DNA from: Cytophagaceae bacterium
GTDB taxonomy: Bacteria > Bacteroidota > Bacteroidia > Flavobacteriales > Flavobacteriaceae
DNA: 47,330 bases
Assembly: GCA_002712765.1 (NCBI GenBank)
Contig: PAUP01000089.1
Location: 1-47,330 of the forward strand
Direction: 5' to 3'
Numbering within the stretch: position 1 is the first letter of the stretch; each line of letters starts with the position of its first letter. Positions 17,188 to 25,847 of the stretch are shown here, piece by piece. The notes beneath the pieces are model-generated. The model saw nothing but the letters and a program-made list of their open reading frames with translations, had not been told where the DNA came from and ran no database searches. The translations under genes and the position numbers were made by a program.

Positions 17188-19272
17188 TTAATAGAAAGTA
17201 GCTCTGTTATCTTCTATATCGGCTGCTTTCTTTAATGCGCTAATCACTTTTGGACCTACACCATTACGTGCAGCTTGTGTTCTTTGTTGTGTAAATACCG
17301 CATAATTATCTAATGAAGGGGCTTCGGTAACCTTGGTTACTTTCACGCGATAGATACCGCGATCTCCTTCGATTAAGTCTGAGGTTTGTCCTTCGCTTAA
17401 AGCGAAAGCAGCCCCAACCACTTTAGGCTCTCTTCCAGCTCCAGCTATGGTAGGATTTGACATATTTAAAGCTCCAGCAGTTTTTACACTCTGTCCTTGA
17501 TTATTTGCCATTTCTTGTAACTCTGTAGCAGTGATATTGGCTTTGATCATTTCTGCCTTTTTCTGCTTGCGTACTTTTGGAGTAATTAGCGTGGCGGCAT
17601 CTTCTGCAGAGGTTAATCCCTCTTTGGTTTTCTTGGTTAATTCAACCACCAAGTAGCCATCATTTACTTGAAAACGCTTCACATCTCCTACCTCAGACTC
17701 TTCATCAAAAGCCCAAGTCACAATGCTACGCTGAGCACCCTCACCTGGCAAGGTTTCGTCAAGCGGTTTGATCGAGTTAACCGGCTTCACGGTATAGCCT
17801 TTTTCTGTGGCTATTGACTCAAAGTCTCCACTACGTGCAGCAATTTCAAAATCTTGAGTGACACTATACACCTGAGAGATGGTTTTTTCTGAAGGAAGAA
17901 TTTCTTTGGCAATAGTGGCCACCTTAAGCACTTTTTGAGTGTTTTTTTGGTCGAGTACTTCAATAACGTGAAATCCGTAATTGGTCTCGACAGTTCCAAT
18001 ACTTCCCTCTGCTTGTTCAAAAGAGAAATCATTAAATGCTGGCACCATTTGACCATAAGGGAAATCTTCATAGACTCCGCCTTTATCTTTACTTCCTGGA
18101 TCTGTTGAAAATTGCGCTGCTAGTGCTTCAAATTTACTAGGACTCCTTCTTACTACTTTTTCAAGACTATCAGCCAAGGCTTTTGCTTTCTCTTGCTCCA
18201 TAGCTTCAGGACCCTGTGTCGAGATCAATATATGTCTTACTGTTGCCGTATCAGGCAATTGCTTTACAGCAACTACACGATCAATCTTCATATAATTACC
18301 GTCTTTATAAGGCCCGTATACCGCCCCAGCACCCATAGCGTACAAGGTATCTCTACTGGCAGCATTTAATTGATTTTTAAATACAAAACGATCGTTGTAT
18401 GGCAAATCTGAATATTCACTTATCAATTCGGCAATGTTTTCTTCGGCTACATTTTCTAAACCTGGCTCAGTAACACCGTTATACGTGGTTTGCTTAATGA
18501 GCGTAGCGAGTTCTGCCTTTAAGGCGTTCTCATCTTCTAAAGTAGGCTTCTCTTCAAACTTAACAAATCGAATATTTCGTGTTGCGTCAGATTCGAATTC
18601 TTCCTTGTGCGCATTAATGTAAGCAGCTATATCACCTTTGGTTACCTCTACATCTGCATCAGCAATAGTAGCGTAAGGCACCTGGACATACTGAATATCG
18701 ATAGTGTTTCCATCTAGCTTATAGGCTACCTCACCGTCTTTAAGCGTAGCGCCTACACCAGCCTTTACTAGATTATCATAAATAGCACGCTTTTCTGTAT
18801 TGATTAAGTTTTGTTCAAAATTTAACCAGGCATTAAAAGCTTCTGTATTTTTTACAGAATTGATATAATCTTGAAGTTTGGCCTCGCTAAAAAACCCATC
18901 GGCATCTTGAAATGTTGGGTTGCTTTCTAAGGCACCTTTTAACAACTCTTGAAGACGCTCTTTGGTGACTCTAATGCCTAGTTCTTCGTATTGTTCTTCA
19001 AGTACCGCATTTTCAACCTCTCTTTCAAAAACCGAATTTACAGCTCTCATGGTAGAACCGCCTTGTCCGAGATTACGAGATTGTAATTCTACTTTACGTG
19101 CAAAGTCTTCTCTTGAGATATCCACTCCATTTACCGTTGCAATCGTATTTTGTTTTGAATCAAAAGCACCACCCTGGGTGATGATACTTGAAAAGATAAA
19201 CGCAAAAAGGGCTAATGCGATTATAATTACCAAATAGATCCCTCTGCTACGTATTTTATTTAAAATTGCCAT
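17188..19272 (-). CDS. PpiD/SurA-like membrane-anchored peptidyl-prolyl isomerase
   Basis: Periplasmic folding factor anchored by one N-terminal helix (about residues 12-32), 694 residues, close to PpiD in length and layout. A SurA-type N-terminal chaperone region (IATVNGVDISREDFARKVEL) comes first. A parvulin domain at about 346-440 starts TATVRHILIS and ends NYGFHVIEVLDQ. A second, weaker PPIase-like or chaperone region fills the C-terminal third. It is the last gene of a probable envelope operon starting at coaX, though an interval of about 90 bp separates it from the CBS-domain gene. Confidence 0.92.
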   Translation of the reverse strand: MAILNKIRSRGIYLVIIIALALFAFIFSSIITQGGAFDSKQNTIATVNGVDISREDFARKVELQSRNLGQGGSTMRAVNSVFEREVENAVLEEQYEELGIRVTKERLQELLKGALESNPTFQDADGFFSEAKLQDYINSVKNTEAFNAWLNFEQNLINTEKRAIYDNLVKAGVGATLKDGEVAYKLDGNTIDIQYVQVPYATIADADVEVTKGDIAAYINAHKEEFESDATRNIRFVKFEEKPTLEDENALKAELATLIKQTTYNGVTEPGLENVAEENIAELISEYSDLPYNDRFVFKNQLNAASRDTLYAMGAGAVYGPYKDGNYMKIDRVVAVKQLPDTATVRHILISTQGPEAMEQEKAKALADSLEKVVRRSPSKFEALAAQFSTDPGSKDKGGVYEDFPYGQMVPAFNDFSFEQAEGSIGTVETNYGFHVIEVLDQKNTQKVLKVATIAKEILPSEKTISQVYSVTQDFEIAARSGDFESIATEKGYTVKPVNSIKPLDETLPGEGAQRSIVTWAFDEESEVGDVKRFQVNDGYLVVELTKKTKEGLTSAEDAATLITPKVRKQKKAEMIKANITATELQEMANNQGQSVKTAGALNMSNPTIAGAGREPKVVGAAFALSEGQTSDLIEGDRGIYRVKVTKVTEAPSLDNYAVFTQQRTQAARNGVGPKVISALKKAADIEDNRATFY

Positions 19273-19360
19273 CTGTCATTAATTTGTTCAAGAATAGTGG
19301 GCGAAAATACCATTTTCTATCAAAATAAAAAATAGAAAAATGCAAAAAGAAAATAGCTAT

Positions 19361-20659
19361 TTAATCCTGGTGTAATCGCACTTCGACAAGTTCAATTTTT
19401 GTGCTGGAAGTCTCTTTAATCAAGAACTCCCAATCGCCTATAGTAATCAAATCACCTTCTTCAGGAATGAGTTGGGCTTGGTCTACAATAAGCCCTCCTA
19501 AGGTTTCATAATTTTCGCTCTCGGCGAAATCTAATTTATAAGCTTCATTGAGGTAATCGACCTCGTGACGCGCCGAAAATAAAAAGTGATTCTCGCCCAA
19601 TTGCTGCTCTTCTAAGGCCACCTGATCGTGTTCGTCTTCGATCTCTCCAAAGAGCTCTTCAACGATGTCTTCTACAGTCATCATACCACTGGTACCTCCA
19701 TACTCATCGATCACCACAGCAATACTTTTGCGTTTTTTAGTCAACACATTTAATACGTCCTTAACCAACATGGTTTCTGGCACATAGACTAACGGAATCA
19801 AGACACTACTAATCGTTTTGGGTCGTTTAAACAAAGCAAACGAATGTACATACCCAATGATGTCGTCTATGGTATCTTTATAGACAAGTATTTTCGAAAG
19901 ACCAGTCTCGCTAAATTTTTTACTAAGCGCAGCTGGAGTTGTACGCTCATCTACCGCCACAATTTCTGTACGTGGTATCATGACCTCCCGAGATTTGACC
20001 TCAGAAAACTCAAGCGCATTCTGAAAAATTTGAATCTCAGTATCTACCTCATCATTGTCTGAAACCGATTCCATTTGTTCCGAAATATAATTGCCCAATT
20101 CTACTTTGGTGAATACTAATTGCACCTCATCTCCATCGGTTTTAAAGATGTGTTTTAGAATAAAATCGGAGATCCAAATCACAAATCGGCTGATAAAGCT
20201 AAAAATGATATAGAAAAAATAGGCCGGAATGGCTAGAACCCGCAGCAAGCGGTTGGCATAGATTTGAAAAAATACTTTGGGCAGAAACTCGGCGGTCAGT
20301 AAAATAATGATCGTCGAGATGATTGTTTGAGACAACAGGCCAAAATCTGTGACGAACCGATTCAACCATTGAAAACTTTCGCCGAAAGGCTGCATCTCGA
20401 GCCAATGCTGCAAGAGATCTCCCATAAAATAGCCGTAAACCACTAGTGCAATATTATTGCCCAGCAACATAGTCGCGATAAACTGAGAAGGTTTGGCGGT
20501 AAGTAAGCCTAGAATCTTGGCGAGAAAGGTATTTTGTTTTTTCTCTAATTCTATATGTATTTTATTGGATGAAATGTAAGCGATTTCCATCCCCGAAAAA
20601 AAGGCAGAGAGCAATAAACAAATACAAATCACTAGGATTTGAAGCTGTAAGCTAGCCAT
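19361..20659 (-). CDS. CNNM/CorC-type membrane protein (hemolysin family; DUF21, CBS, CorC_HlyC)
   Basis: 432 residues. An N-terminal DUF21 membrane domain (about residues 5-180, with FFSGMEIAYISSNKIHIE) is followed by a pair of CBS modules (about 200-325, with VIDEYGGTSGMMTVEDIVEE). A C-terminal CorC_HlyC transporter-associated domain ends in GDWEFLIKE. Family members are linked to divalent cation (magnesium/cobalt) transport. The gliding protein GldE is a relative, but its usual partner gldD is not beside this gene, so I do not use that name. The 62-residue gene ends 2 bp upstream, indicating one transcript. Confidence 0.9.
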   Translation of the reverse strand: MASLQLQILVICICLLLSAFFSGMEIAYISSNKIHIELEKKQNTFLAKILGLLTAKPSQFIATMLLGNNIALVVYGYFMGDLLQHWLEMQPFGESFQWLNRFVTDFGLLSQTIISTIIILLTAEFLPKVFFQIYANRLLRVLAIPAYFFYIIFSFISRFVIWISDFILKHIFKTDGDEVQLVFTKVELGNYISEQMESVSDNDEVDTEIQIFQNALEFSEVKSREVMIPRTEIVAVDERTTPAALSKKFSETGLSKILVYKDTIDDIIGYVHSFALFKRPKTISSVLIPLVYVPETMLVKDVLNVLTKKRKSIAVVIDEYGGTSGMMTVEDIVEELFGEIEDEHDQVALEEQQLGENHFLFSARHEVDYLNEAYKLDFAESENYETLGGLIVDQAQLIPEEGDLITIGDWEFLIKETSSTKIELVEVRLHQD

Positions 20660-20661
20660 AT

Positions 20662-20850
20662 TTATTTGCGTTGTTCAAATTTCTTTCTGTAATGTCGACG
20701 AAAGAAAAACATCCCTACGGCTACCACAAAAAAGAAGACAAAGAGATAAGCGCGATTGCGATCGGTATTCCAAACGCTGTAAGCTTCTACGGCAGCAAGT
20801 ATTGCCACAATGGGGTATAAAAATTCAAAAATCTTACTGTAACGTGTCAT
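20662..20850 (-). CDS. Small membrane protein between lptC and the CBS-domain gene
   Basis: A 62-residue protein with two hydrophobic helices (about 9-26 and 34-50) and a strongly basic tail (FRRHYRKKFEQRK). It overlaps the 3' end of lptC by 17 bp and ends 2 bp before the next gene; such packing supports real translation. No known domain. It may be an accessory part of the envelope operon; function unknown. Confidence 0.75.
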   Translation of the reverse strand: MTRYSKIFEFLYPIVAILAAVEAYSVWNTDRNRAYLFVFFFVVAVGMFFFRRHYRKKFEQRK

Positions 20851-21418
20851 TGGTGCTTTCTTCTTTAAGGTATTGTTTTCCTATGTTATTTAAAGATACA
20901 AAATTCGTGAAATCTTCATTCGAATCGAAAAGATCTCCTGAGTTTCTAGATCCATCTTTGGAGATCAGCGTATAGGGCTGATCTGTAAAGATCCAATTGT
21001 GATCCTGATCCCAATACAATTGTTGAGCCTGCAATGTTACCGAATCACTAGTAACCAAGACGACATCTCCCTGCAAATCGACTAGACCAGTTTGGGTATA
21101 CCGCATGGCATAAGATGAAACCACCCTACTTTTTCCACCCTCTTCGTCATAAAAGACCAAATCGATACCTTCTGGATATTCTTCAAAGGGAAAGCTTTCA
21201 TTTGAAAAGTCTTTGCGCAAAGGCGTTTTAAAACGAACTGTTACCTTGCCCGAATCTGTATACTTGCCATTAATACCCGTGCCTACAGAGGCGGGACCTT
21301 CTGGTTTGCGCTTCATGCGCTGCACAGCTTCTCCCTTTCCGGTACAGCCAATAAAGAACATAGTCACAACAAGGGTTGTGACTATGTTTTTAAAACTATA
21401 TGTTATACTGCCTGGCAT
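20834..21418 (-). CDS. lptC: LPS export ABC transporter periplasmic protein LptC
   Basis: Carries lipopolysaccharide from the LptBFG complex to LptA across the periplasm. 194 residues with a lipoprotein-like signal (TMFFIGC). The Bacteroidota LptC/OstA-like fold is seen in VDLVFYDEEGGKSRVVSSYA, YTQTGLVDLQGDVVLVTSDS, LYWDQDHNWIFTDQPYTLIS and GDLFDSNEDFTNF, a repeating beta-jellyroll pattern. Its ATG overlaps the TPR gene stop by 1 base (TAATG on the minus strand), a sign of translational coupling. With lpxB it shows that this organism makes and exports LPS or LOS. Confidence 0.85.
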   Translation of the reverse strand: MPGSITYSFKNIVTTLVVTMFFIGCTGKGEAVQRMKRKPEGPASVGTGINGKYTDSGKVTVRFKTPLRKDFSNESFPFEEYPEGIDLVFYDEEGGKSRVVSSYAMRYTQTGLVDLQGDVVLVTSDSVTLQAQQLYWDQDHNWIFTDQPYTLISKDGSRNSGDLFDSNEDFTNFVSLNNIGKQYLKEESTNDTLQ

Positions 21419-22800
21419 TAGATTTTTGGAACTTTAACTGTCATTCCAATCCAACAGTTCAGCTTTACAGACTTTCCAGCCATATCGGCATTAAAAATAT
21501 CTGTCTTTGTTGGTGCTTTACCTCTATAATTGGCGGCAAGTCCATTAGCAGTGCGTGCTAATCTCGGATCGACACGTCCAGCTCTAGCTACAACATCTGC
21601 AGCGAGCCAGTAAGTCGCTCTTTTTTCAAAGGTAGTACTACCACAATTGTTAGCACTTGAAGCATACATCTGTCCTAATTTTAAATAAGCTCTACCAAAT
21701 GATGGATTGTCTTTTAAGGCTTTGTTATAGTAAGATCTGGCCTGACCGTAGCTACCCGATTTTCTATATCCTTCGGCTTTTTGATAATTAAGCGCCGCAC
21801 GCTTTGTAGGATCTTGTTCTAAGGCAAGTGCTTGCTCAAAGTATTCTTTCTCACAGGCATAATCTCCAGCCTCTCTACATAAGATCATCAAATACTTGGC
21901 AGAATCTGCAGATGGCTTTAAAGTGTGTAACTGCTCTACCAACTGCTTAAACATTGGATCTGTAGTACACTCCTTGCTCAACATACGGCTAGCCGCTTTG
22001 TTGATCCAGTCGATATCATTTTTATTTTCCTCAAATTGTTTTTGGTATAAAGGCACCAAATTCTCACAATCTGCTAAGGTTCCCAAAGTACCGTCTACAG
22101 AACCAGCAAAGATTCCGAAAGCTTTAAGATTGGTCTCATAGGCTTTTTTGCGTCTTCCTTCTTTTCCAGTCAATTGCTGTCCGGCTTCTTCCTTTTCGAC
22201 TAGCTTTTGCAGTTTACCATCTAAAACAGTACCCTCTTTACTCAGCTTCTCTTGCACCTCATCATAAAGGTCAAAGATTTCATCCAAAGGTTTTACGCCT
22301 TGCTCAAATAAATTTACCGCTAATTTGAAGTAAGTATAAATACTTTTAGAACTCTTGATCGAAGCTCTATCTGTAGTCCATGCTTCATTAAAAATGTCAT
22401 ATTGACTCTGAGTCGTTCCTAATTTATAATCGTACATATATTGACCGATGTCTGCGGCGTTTTCACCCTTTGGTGTTTTGGCAGGGAAAAACTTTTCTCT
22501 CATTTTTAAAAGATCAATGATCTCTTGAGCTTTAGCTTTTTGAGCATCACCAGATGCTTTTTTCAAGTCTGCCTTTAACATTTTTTCACCGTATTGGTAG
22601 ATAGCTAAAGACGCGCTTGGACAGTCTTTTTTAAGGGTTTCAAAATACGGTCTAGCGACATCGTAGTTCTTTACTTTGGCTGCCTCCACAAAAAGAGATA
22701 GCGTCGTTCTACATTCTTCACTTACTTGTGCTTCAGTAGTATTAAAGAATACCCCAGCAAGCAACATGAACAATAATGCGGTCAATTTAGTTTTCATCAT
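21418..22800 (-). CDS. Exported tetratricopeptide-repeat protein
   Basis: 460 residues with a signal peptide ending near TTEAQ (residues 20-25). Helical TPR-like repeats run through most of the chain, with the clearest unit near residues 340-390 (NYQKAEGYRKSGSYGQARSY, then NPSFGRAYLKLGQMY). TPRs form protein-binding scaffolds. Its place between an outer-membrane barrel and lptC suggests a periplasmic scaffold for envelope assembly, which is inference. The C-terminus has two cysteines (SANNCGSTTF and KLNCWIGM). A second Met directly follows the first, so the start could be 3 bp later. Confidence 0.85.
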   Translation of the reverse strand: MMKTKLTALLFMLLAGVFFNTTEAQVSEECRTTLSLFVEAAKVKNYDVARPYFETLKKDCPSASLAIYQYGEKMLKADLKKASGDAQKAKAQEIIDLLKMREKFFPAKTPKGENAADIGQYMYDYKLGTTQSQYDIFNEAWTTDRASIKSSKSIYTYFKLAVNLFEQGVKPLDEIFDLYDEVQEKLSKEGTVLDGKLQKLVEKEEAGQQLTGKEGRRKKAYETNLKAFGIFAGSVDGTLGTLADCENLVPLYQKQFEENKNDIDWINKAASRMLSKECTTDPMFKQLVEQLHTLKPSADSAKYLMILCREAGDYACEKEYFEQALALEQDPTKRAALNYQKAEGYRKSGSYGQARSYYNKALKDNPSFGRAYLKLGQMYASSANNCGSTTFEKRATYWLAADVVARAGRVDPRLARTANGLAANYRGKAPTKTDIFNADMAGKSVKLNCWIGMTVKVPKI

Positions 22801-22816
22801 TCTAGGTTTTATGCTA

Positions 22817-24064
22817 TTAATTAAATTTTGTCTTCTGAAACCAAATGTCGTTGAGAGAAAAACTCACATACACATTAAAAAAAGTTTCTTCGACTAGGTT
22901 GGCGTTTGTAGTGCCACGCTGTCCAAATTCAAATCCAAGGTTTGCATTACTTAGATAACGTCCAGCGGGTAGTCCTAATCCAAAAGATATGCCAAACTCG
23001 TTTATCGCCTCGTCTTCAATTACAATCCCACTCTCTTCATACCTAAATCCAGCCCTGTAATTTACTCGCTGCCAGTAACTTGTTACCGAATTGTATTTTG
23101 GCACATAAAATCCTCCTACACGTATCTGCGTAGCGTCTTCAAACACTACATTATCTAAAGTAAAGGTGCGATTGGTAAAGTTACTAGATTTTTGTTGGGT
23201 AACCTCACCTCCTACAAACCATTTATTACGCGCTCCTACCCCTAAGCCCAAAGTCAAAGAAGAAGGATACTCAAAATCGGTATCTGGCACATTGATATCT
23301 CTGGTATCTAAGGGTTGTATCAACCCGAGATTATTAAAGAGTACCGATGACACACTTCTGGTATTGTCAGAAGATATATCGCTTGCCGGCACATAAACTA
23401 CAGAAGAGTATAAAGTCATCTGTTCATTGAGTTTTGCCTGATATTGTGCCGCAATGTCAAAAGTCAACCCACTCAGGTCAGAACGATTTCTTTCTTGAGT
23501 TCCCAACTCGACGTTTTCTTGCGTTCTCAATGACTCGTTTTGAATATTACCAAAATTGTAATTGACGTTTACCCCAATATTTAATCCTTTAAAAACATTG
23601 TATCCTGCACCTAAAAAAACGCGATTGATCCCACCTCGTCCCGAAAAGCGATTAAAAGAAAAATCAGTGCCATTGTCAATTCTATACCCTACCGAAGTAT
23701 ATGGCATAAGACCAAAACTCACCCCGAGCTTTCGCGAAAGCGGAAACCCTAATGCCAAATAATCAAAAGTAGTCACCGAAGTTTCATTTTGAGTATTGCT
23801 GTCTTCTATGGTACGTTCTGAGTGACTTCCCCCAACTGTGAAAGTGACAAAACGCAAATTTCCTAAAGCAGCAGGATTGGTAATATTAAGATGCAAACTA
23901 TCTCCATAAGTACTCAATCCGGCCATAGATCGGTTTTCTACAGTGCCCTTAAATTGCTGTGTACCTATTCCGTAAAATGAATAAGGAGAAGCAGTTGCTC
24001 CCTCTTGACCATAACTCACTAAGGTCACCAACACTAGCACTGCTAAACATAAATTTTTAATCAT
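22817..24064 (-). CDS. Outer-membrane beta-barrel protein
   Basis: 415 residues with a signal peptide (cleavage near SYGQ). Alternating hydrophobic and polar strands resemble OmpP1/FadL/TodX-type channels, for example RVFLGAGYNVFKGLNIGVNV and NRSMAGLSTYGDSLHLNITN, where an N-terminal NPA segment (NPAALG) is typical. The substrate is unknown; the family often carries hydrophobic compounds. The start overlaps the 3' end of coaX by 8 bp. The palindrome at 23728-23741 is translated as LSRK near residue 110 in a barrel strand or turn. Confidence 0.82.
   Translation of the reverse strand: MIKNLCLAVLVLVTLVSYGQEGATASPYSFYGIGTQQFKGTVENRSMAGLSTYGDSLHLNITNPAALGNLRFVTFTVGGSHSERTIEDSNTQNETSVTTFDYLALGFPLSRKLGVSFGLMPYTSVGYRIDNGTDFSFNRFSGRGGINRVFLGAGYNVFKGLNIGVNVNYNFGNIQNESLRTQENVELGTQERNRSDLSGLTFDIAAQYQAKLNEQMTLYSSVVYVPASDISSDNTRSVSSVLFNNLGLIQPLDTRDINVPDTDFEYPSSLTLGLGVGARNKWFVGGEVTQQKSSNFTNRTFTLDNVVFEDATQIRVGGFYVPKYNSVTSYWQRVNYRAGFRYEESGIVIEDEAINEFGISFGLGLPAGRYLSNANLGFEFGQRGTTNANLVEETFFNVYVSFSLNDIWFQKTKFN
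23728..23741. repeat. Solo palindrome GCTTTCGCGAAAGC inside the barrel-protein gene
   Basis: A perfect copy read on the minus strand as CTT TCG CGA AAG (LSRK), the same phase as in the DPP IV gene. Confidence 0.9.
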
Positions 24065-24782
24065 TCGTCAATTTTAAAATGTAATTAAGTCCCTCCAGCA
24101 AAAAATTTGAGTGCGCAAAGATGCTATTTTTTAATCGTTTTGACAACACCTTAGCGTCTCCACCTGTTAAAACGACAATAAGGGGATCATATTTTTCTTT
24201 GTATTGCAAAATTATACCATCTATCTCTTGCACAAGCCCGCCAATCACTCCAGAGTGAATCGAGCTACTTGTCGTATCGCCTATTAATTGAAAATCTTCG
24301 GTTACCGATAGTAAAGGCAACTTTGCGGTATGCTTATGTAAAGCGGCATATCGCAAACCCAACCCAGGAGATATGGCGCCGCCGTGATAGTTGTTTTTGG
24401 CATCGATAAAATCATAGGTTACACAGGTGCCTGCATCGATTATCAAACCGTTTTTTTCTGGATACGCTTTCGCGAAAGCGGCCACAAGCCCAAGACGATC
24501 TACCCCTAAAGTATGCGGGGTTTGATACCTATTATGAAAAGGCATGGGTGTACGATGATCTAATACGACGGTAGGAAAACGATTTTGAATAGCGCGCATT
24601 TGCACCTCAGAAAGATTGCCTACACTTGCAATAATAGCCTTTGTAATGGCAAACTTACTAATGAGTATTGGCAAAGCGGCTGTAATATGATCTAAGACCA
24701 CTTCCTGTCTTTCGAGAAGTTTGTCTTCTTTAAAAACAGCAAGTTTTATCTTTGTATTTCCTGCGTCAACTACAAGTTGCAT
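24057..24782 (-). CDS. coaX: Type III pantothenate kinase
   Basis: Phosphorylates pantothenate, the first step of CoA synthesis, in the cytosol. I start it at Met 24782, giving 241 residues that begin MQLVVDAGNTKIKLAVF, the phosphate-binding loop expected at the very N-terminus. The frame is open 27 codons further upstream, but that part has no family likeness. Other motifs: HTLGVDRLGLVAA, LIIDAGTCVTYDFI (catalytic aspartate) and GGAISPGLGLRYAAL. Length normal. It is probably the first gene of the envelope operon downstream. The palindrome at 24466-24479 is translated as AFAKA near residue 103 without making the protein longer than expected. Confidence 0.95.
   Translation of the reverse strand: MQLVVDAGNTKIKLAVFKEDKLLERQEVVLDHITAALPILISKFAITKAIIASVGNLSEVQMRAIQNRFPTVVLDHRTPMPFHNRYQTPHTLGVDRLGLVAAFAKAYPEKNGLIIDAGTCVTYDFIDAKNNYHGGAISPGLGLRYAALHKHTAKLPLLSVTEDFQLIGDTTSSSIHSGVIGGLVQEIDGIILQYKEKYDPLIVVLTGGDAKVLSKRLKNSIFAHSNFLLEGLNYILKLTND
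24466..24479. repeat. Solo palindrome GCTTTCGCGAAAGC inside coaX
   Basis: A perfect copy within the symmetric 16-mer CGCTTTCGCGAAAGCG (24465-24480), read on the minus strand as GCT TTC GCG AAA GCG (AFAKA). Confidence 0.9.
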
Positions 24783-24801
24783 GTGGTCATAAATAAGGCT
24801 C

Positions 24802-24809
24802 CAAAAATA
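24802..24809 (-). promoter_or_regulatory. Possible -7 element of the coaX operon
   Basis: On the minus strand this is TATTTTTG, matching TAnnTTTG, 19 bp before the chosen coaX ATG. No clear -33 TTG is present. It would exclude the longer upstream start. Confidence 0.4.
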
Positions 24810-24919
24810 CAAATTGCGAGATAGGCCGCTGTTAATGGAATGGTAAAAGAGTGAATTGTGCAAAATTTATTGCAGTTTCAACAATATTCAGTGCTTATTA
24901 ACAAGGAATGAGGTGTAGA

Positions 24920-24950
24920 TTGAACGGTGTTTCATTTTTCACTAAGTTTG
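24920..24950 (+). promoter_or_regulatory. Bacteroidota-type promoter for the 41-residue peptide gene
   Basis: TTG (24920-24922), a 20-bp spacer and TAAGTTTG (24943-24950) make a full match to the primary sigma factor consensus. Transcription would start near 24957, giving a leader of about 96 bases that holds a weak CGCT/AGCG hairpin. Confidence 0.65.
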
Positions 24951-25052
24951 TTAACACAGGTTAAAAACTAGCTGGTAACTACTGTGCTGATTGCTACGCT
25001 ATTGAGCGTTTTTGATAGACATTTGAGTCTGTAACCCTAAAAACCCTCAATT

Positions 25053-25178
25053 ATGAAAAAAGCAATTTTTGCGGTAGCTATGGCGTTTGCCATTTTTGCA
25101 GTTAGTGCAGCCACCAACAATGCCCCAAATGAAAGCTACATCGACAAGAACAAAGTTGAAGTCCCGCCAAACGGATAG
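25053..25178 (+). CDS. Small secreted peptide (41 residues)
   Basis: ATG 25053 opens a 41-codon frame ending at TAG 25176-25178. The product begins MKKAIFAVAMAFAIFAVSAA, a textbook signal peptide, leaving a mature part of about 20 residues (TNNAPNESYIDKNKVEVPPN plus a final G). A full promoter lies upstream. The membrane protein gene overlaps its 3' end in another frame. No domain or homologue recognised. The signal peptide and promoter make real translation likely. Confidence 0.7.
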   Translation: MKKAIFAVAMAFAIFAVSAATNNAPNESYIDKNKVEVPPNG

Positions 25179-25638
25179 AAAATCCCGTTTTATTTTTGGA
25201 GGTGTGATTGCTATTATCTTAGTCATCACACCTTTTTTATTTTATCTCTACAAATATGCCCCCGCCGATTCTAATGTATGGGAAACCTCGTTAATCACTA
25301 TAAGAAGTGGTGGGTTTACCACGGTCCAAGGCTTTATGCATCAGTTGATTTCTAAGGCAACCTTTGTTCTAATTACCACCCTCTGGTTTATTACCTCTCG
25401 AGATTGGTGGAAATGGGCGATCCTAGTTCCACTTATCATGTTTTTGTTTCAACTATCTGGAGTAGTAAACTATCAAATTGACTATATCGACAAATTTGAT
25501 TTCTGGTATGCGCTCCCAGTGATCACTCCTGTGATAATCATTTTGATATGGATAAGCCATGAACTGAATAAAGTGGTGGGTGATCTCGATCTAAAGGATG
25601 AAATCGAAGACGAACTAGAACGCTATAATCAACAGTAG
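25129..25638 (+). CDS. Membrane protein overlapping the small peptide gene
   Basis: 169 residues from ATG 25129. A basic N-terminal segment (TRTKLKSRQTDRKSR) precedes helices at about 23-41, 75-90 and 99-115 and one near 128-145, then an acidic helical tail (LDLKDEIEDELERYNQQ). The sequence ITIRSGGFTTVQGFMHQLIS in the first loop is striking, but I do not recognise a family. The start overlaps the 41-residue peptide gene by 50 bp in a different frame; a TTG at 25156 would cut the overlap to 23 bp. The arrangement suggests translational coupling. Confidence 0.75.
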   Translation: MKATSTRTKLKSRQTDRKSRFIFGGVIAIILVITPFLFYLYKYAPADSNVWETSLITIRSGGFTTVQGFMHQLISKATFVLITTLWFITSRDWWKWAILVPLIMFLFQLSGVVNYQIDYIDKFDFWYALPVITPVIIILIWISHELNKVVGDLDLKDEIEDELERYNQQ

Positions 25639-25847
25639 TATCTGAGCGATGGATGATTCCCGCTTAAGCTCCCTGCTGATAAGCCTTTCAAAAGAAATGT
25701 TAAAGTTTTTGATAGTTTATACTACTTTTCGATTTTCGTTGTTATTATCGCTACAAATTGGTTAAATGAGGTCGGGAGTTACCAATATTTTGCTTCTCCT
25801 TAGTACTTTTATCACTTATTCAAAAATCCTACAAATACTTACATTTT

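Noticed and set aside
24783-24863. Longer coaX start
   Set aside because: The extra 27 codons come before the conserved N-terminal phosphate-binding segment and overlap a -7-like element.
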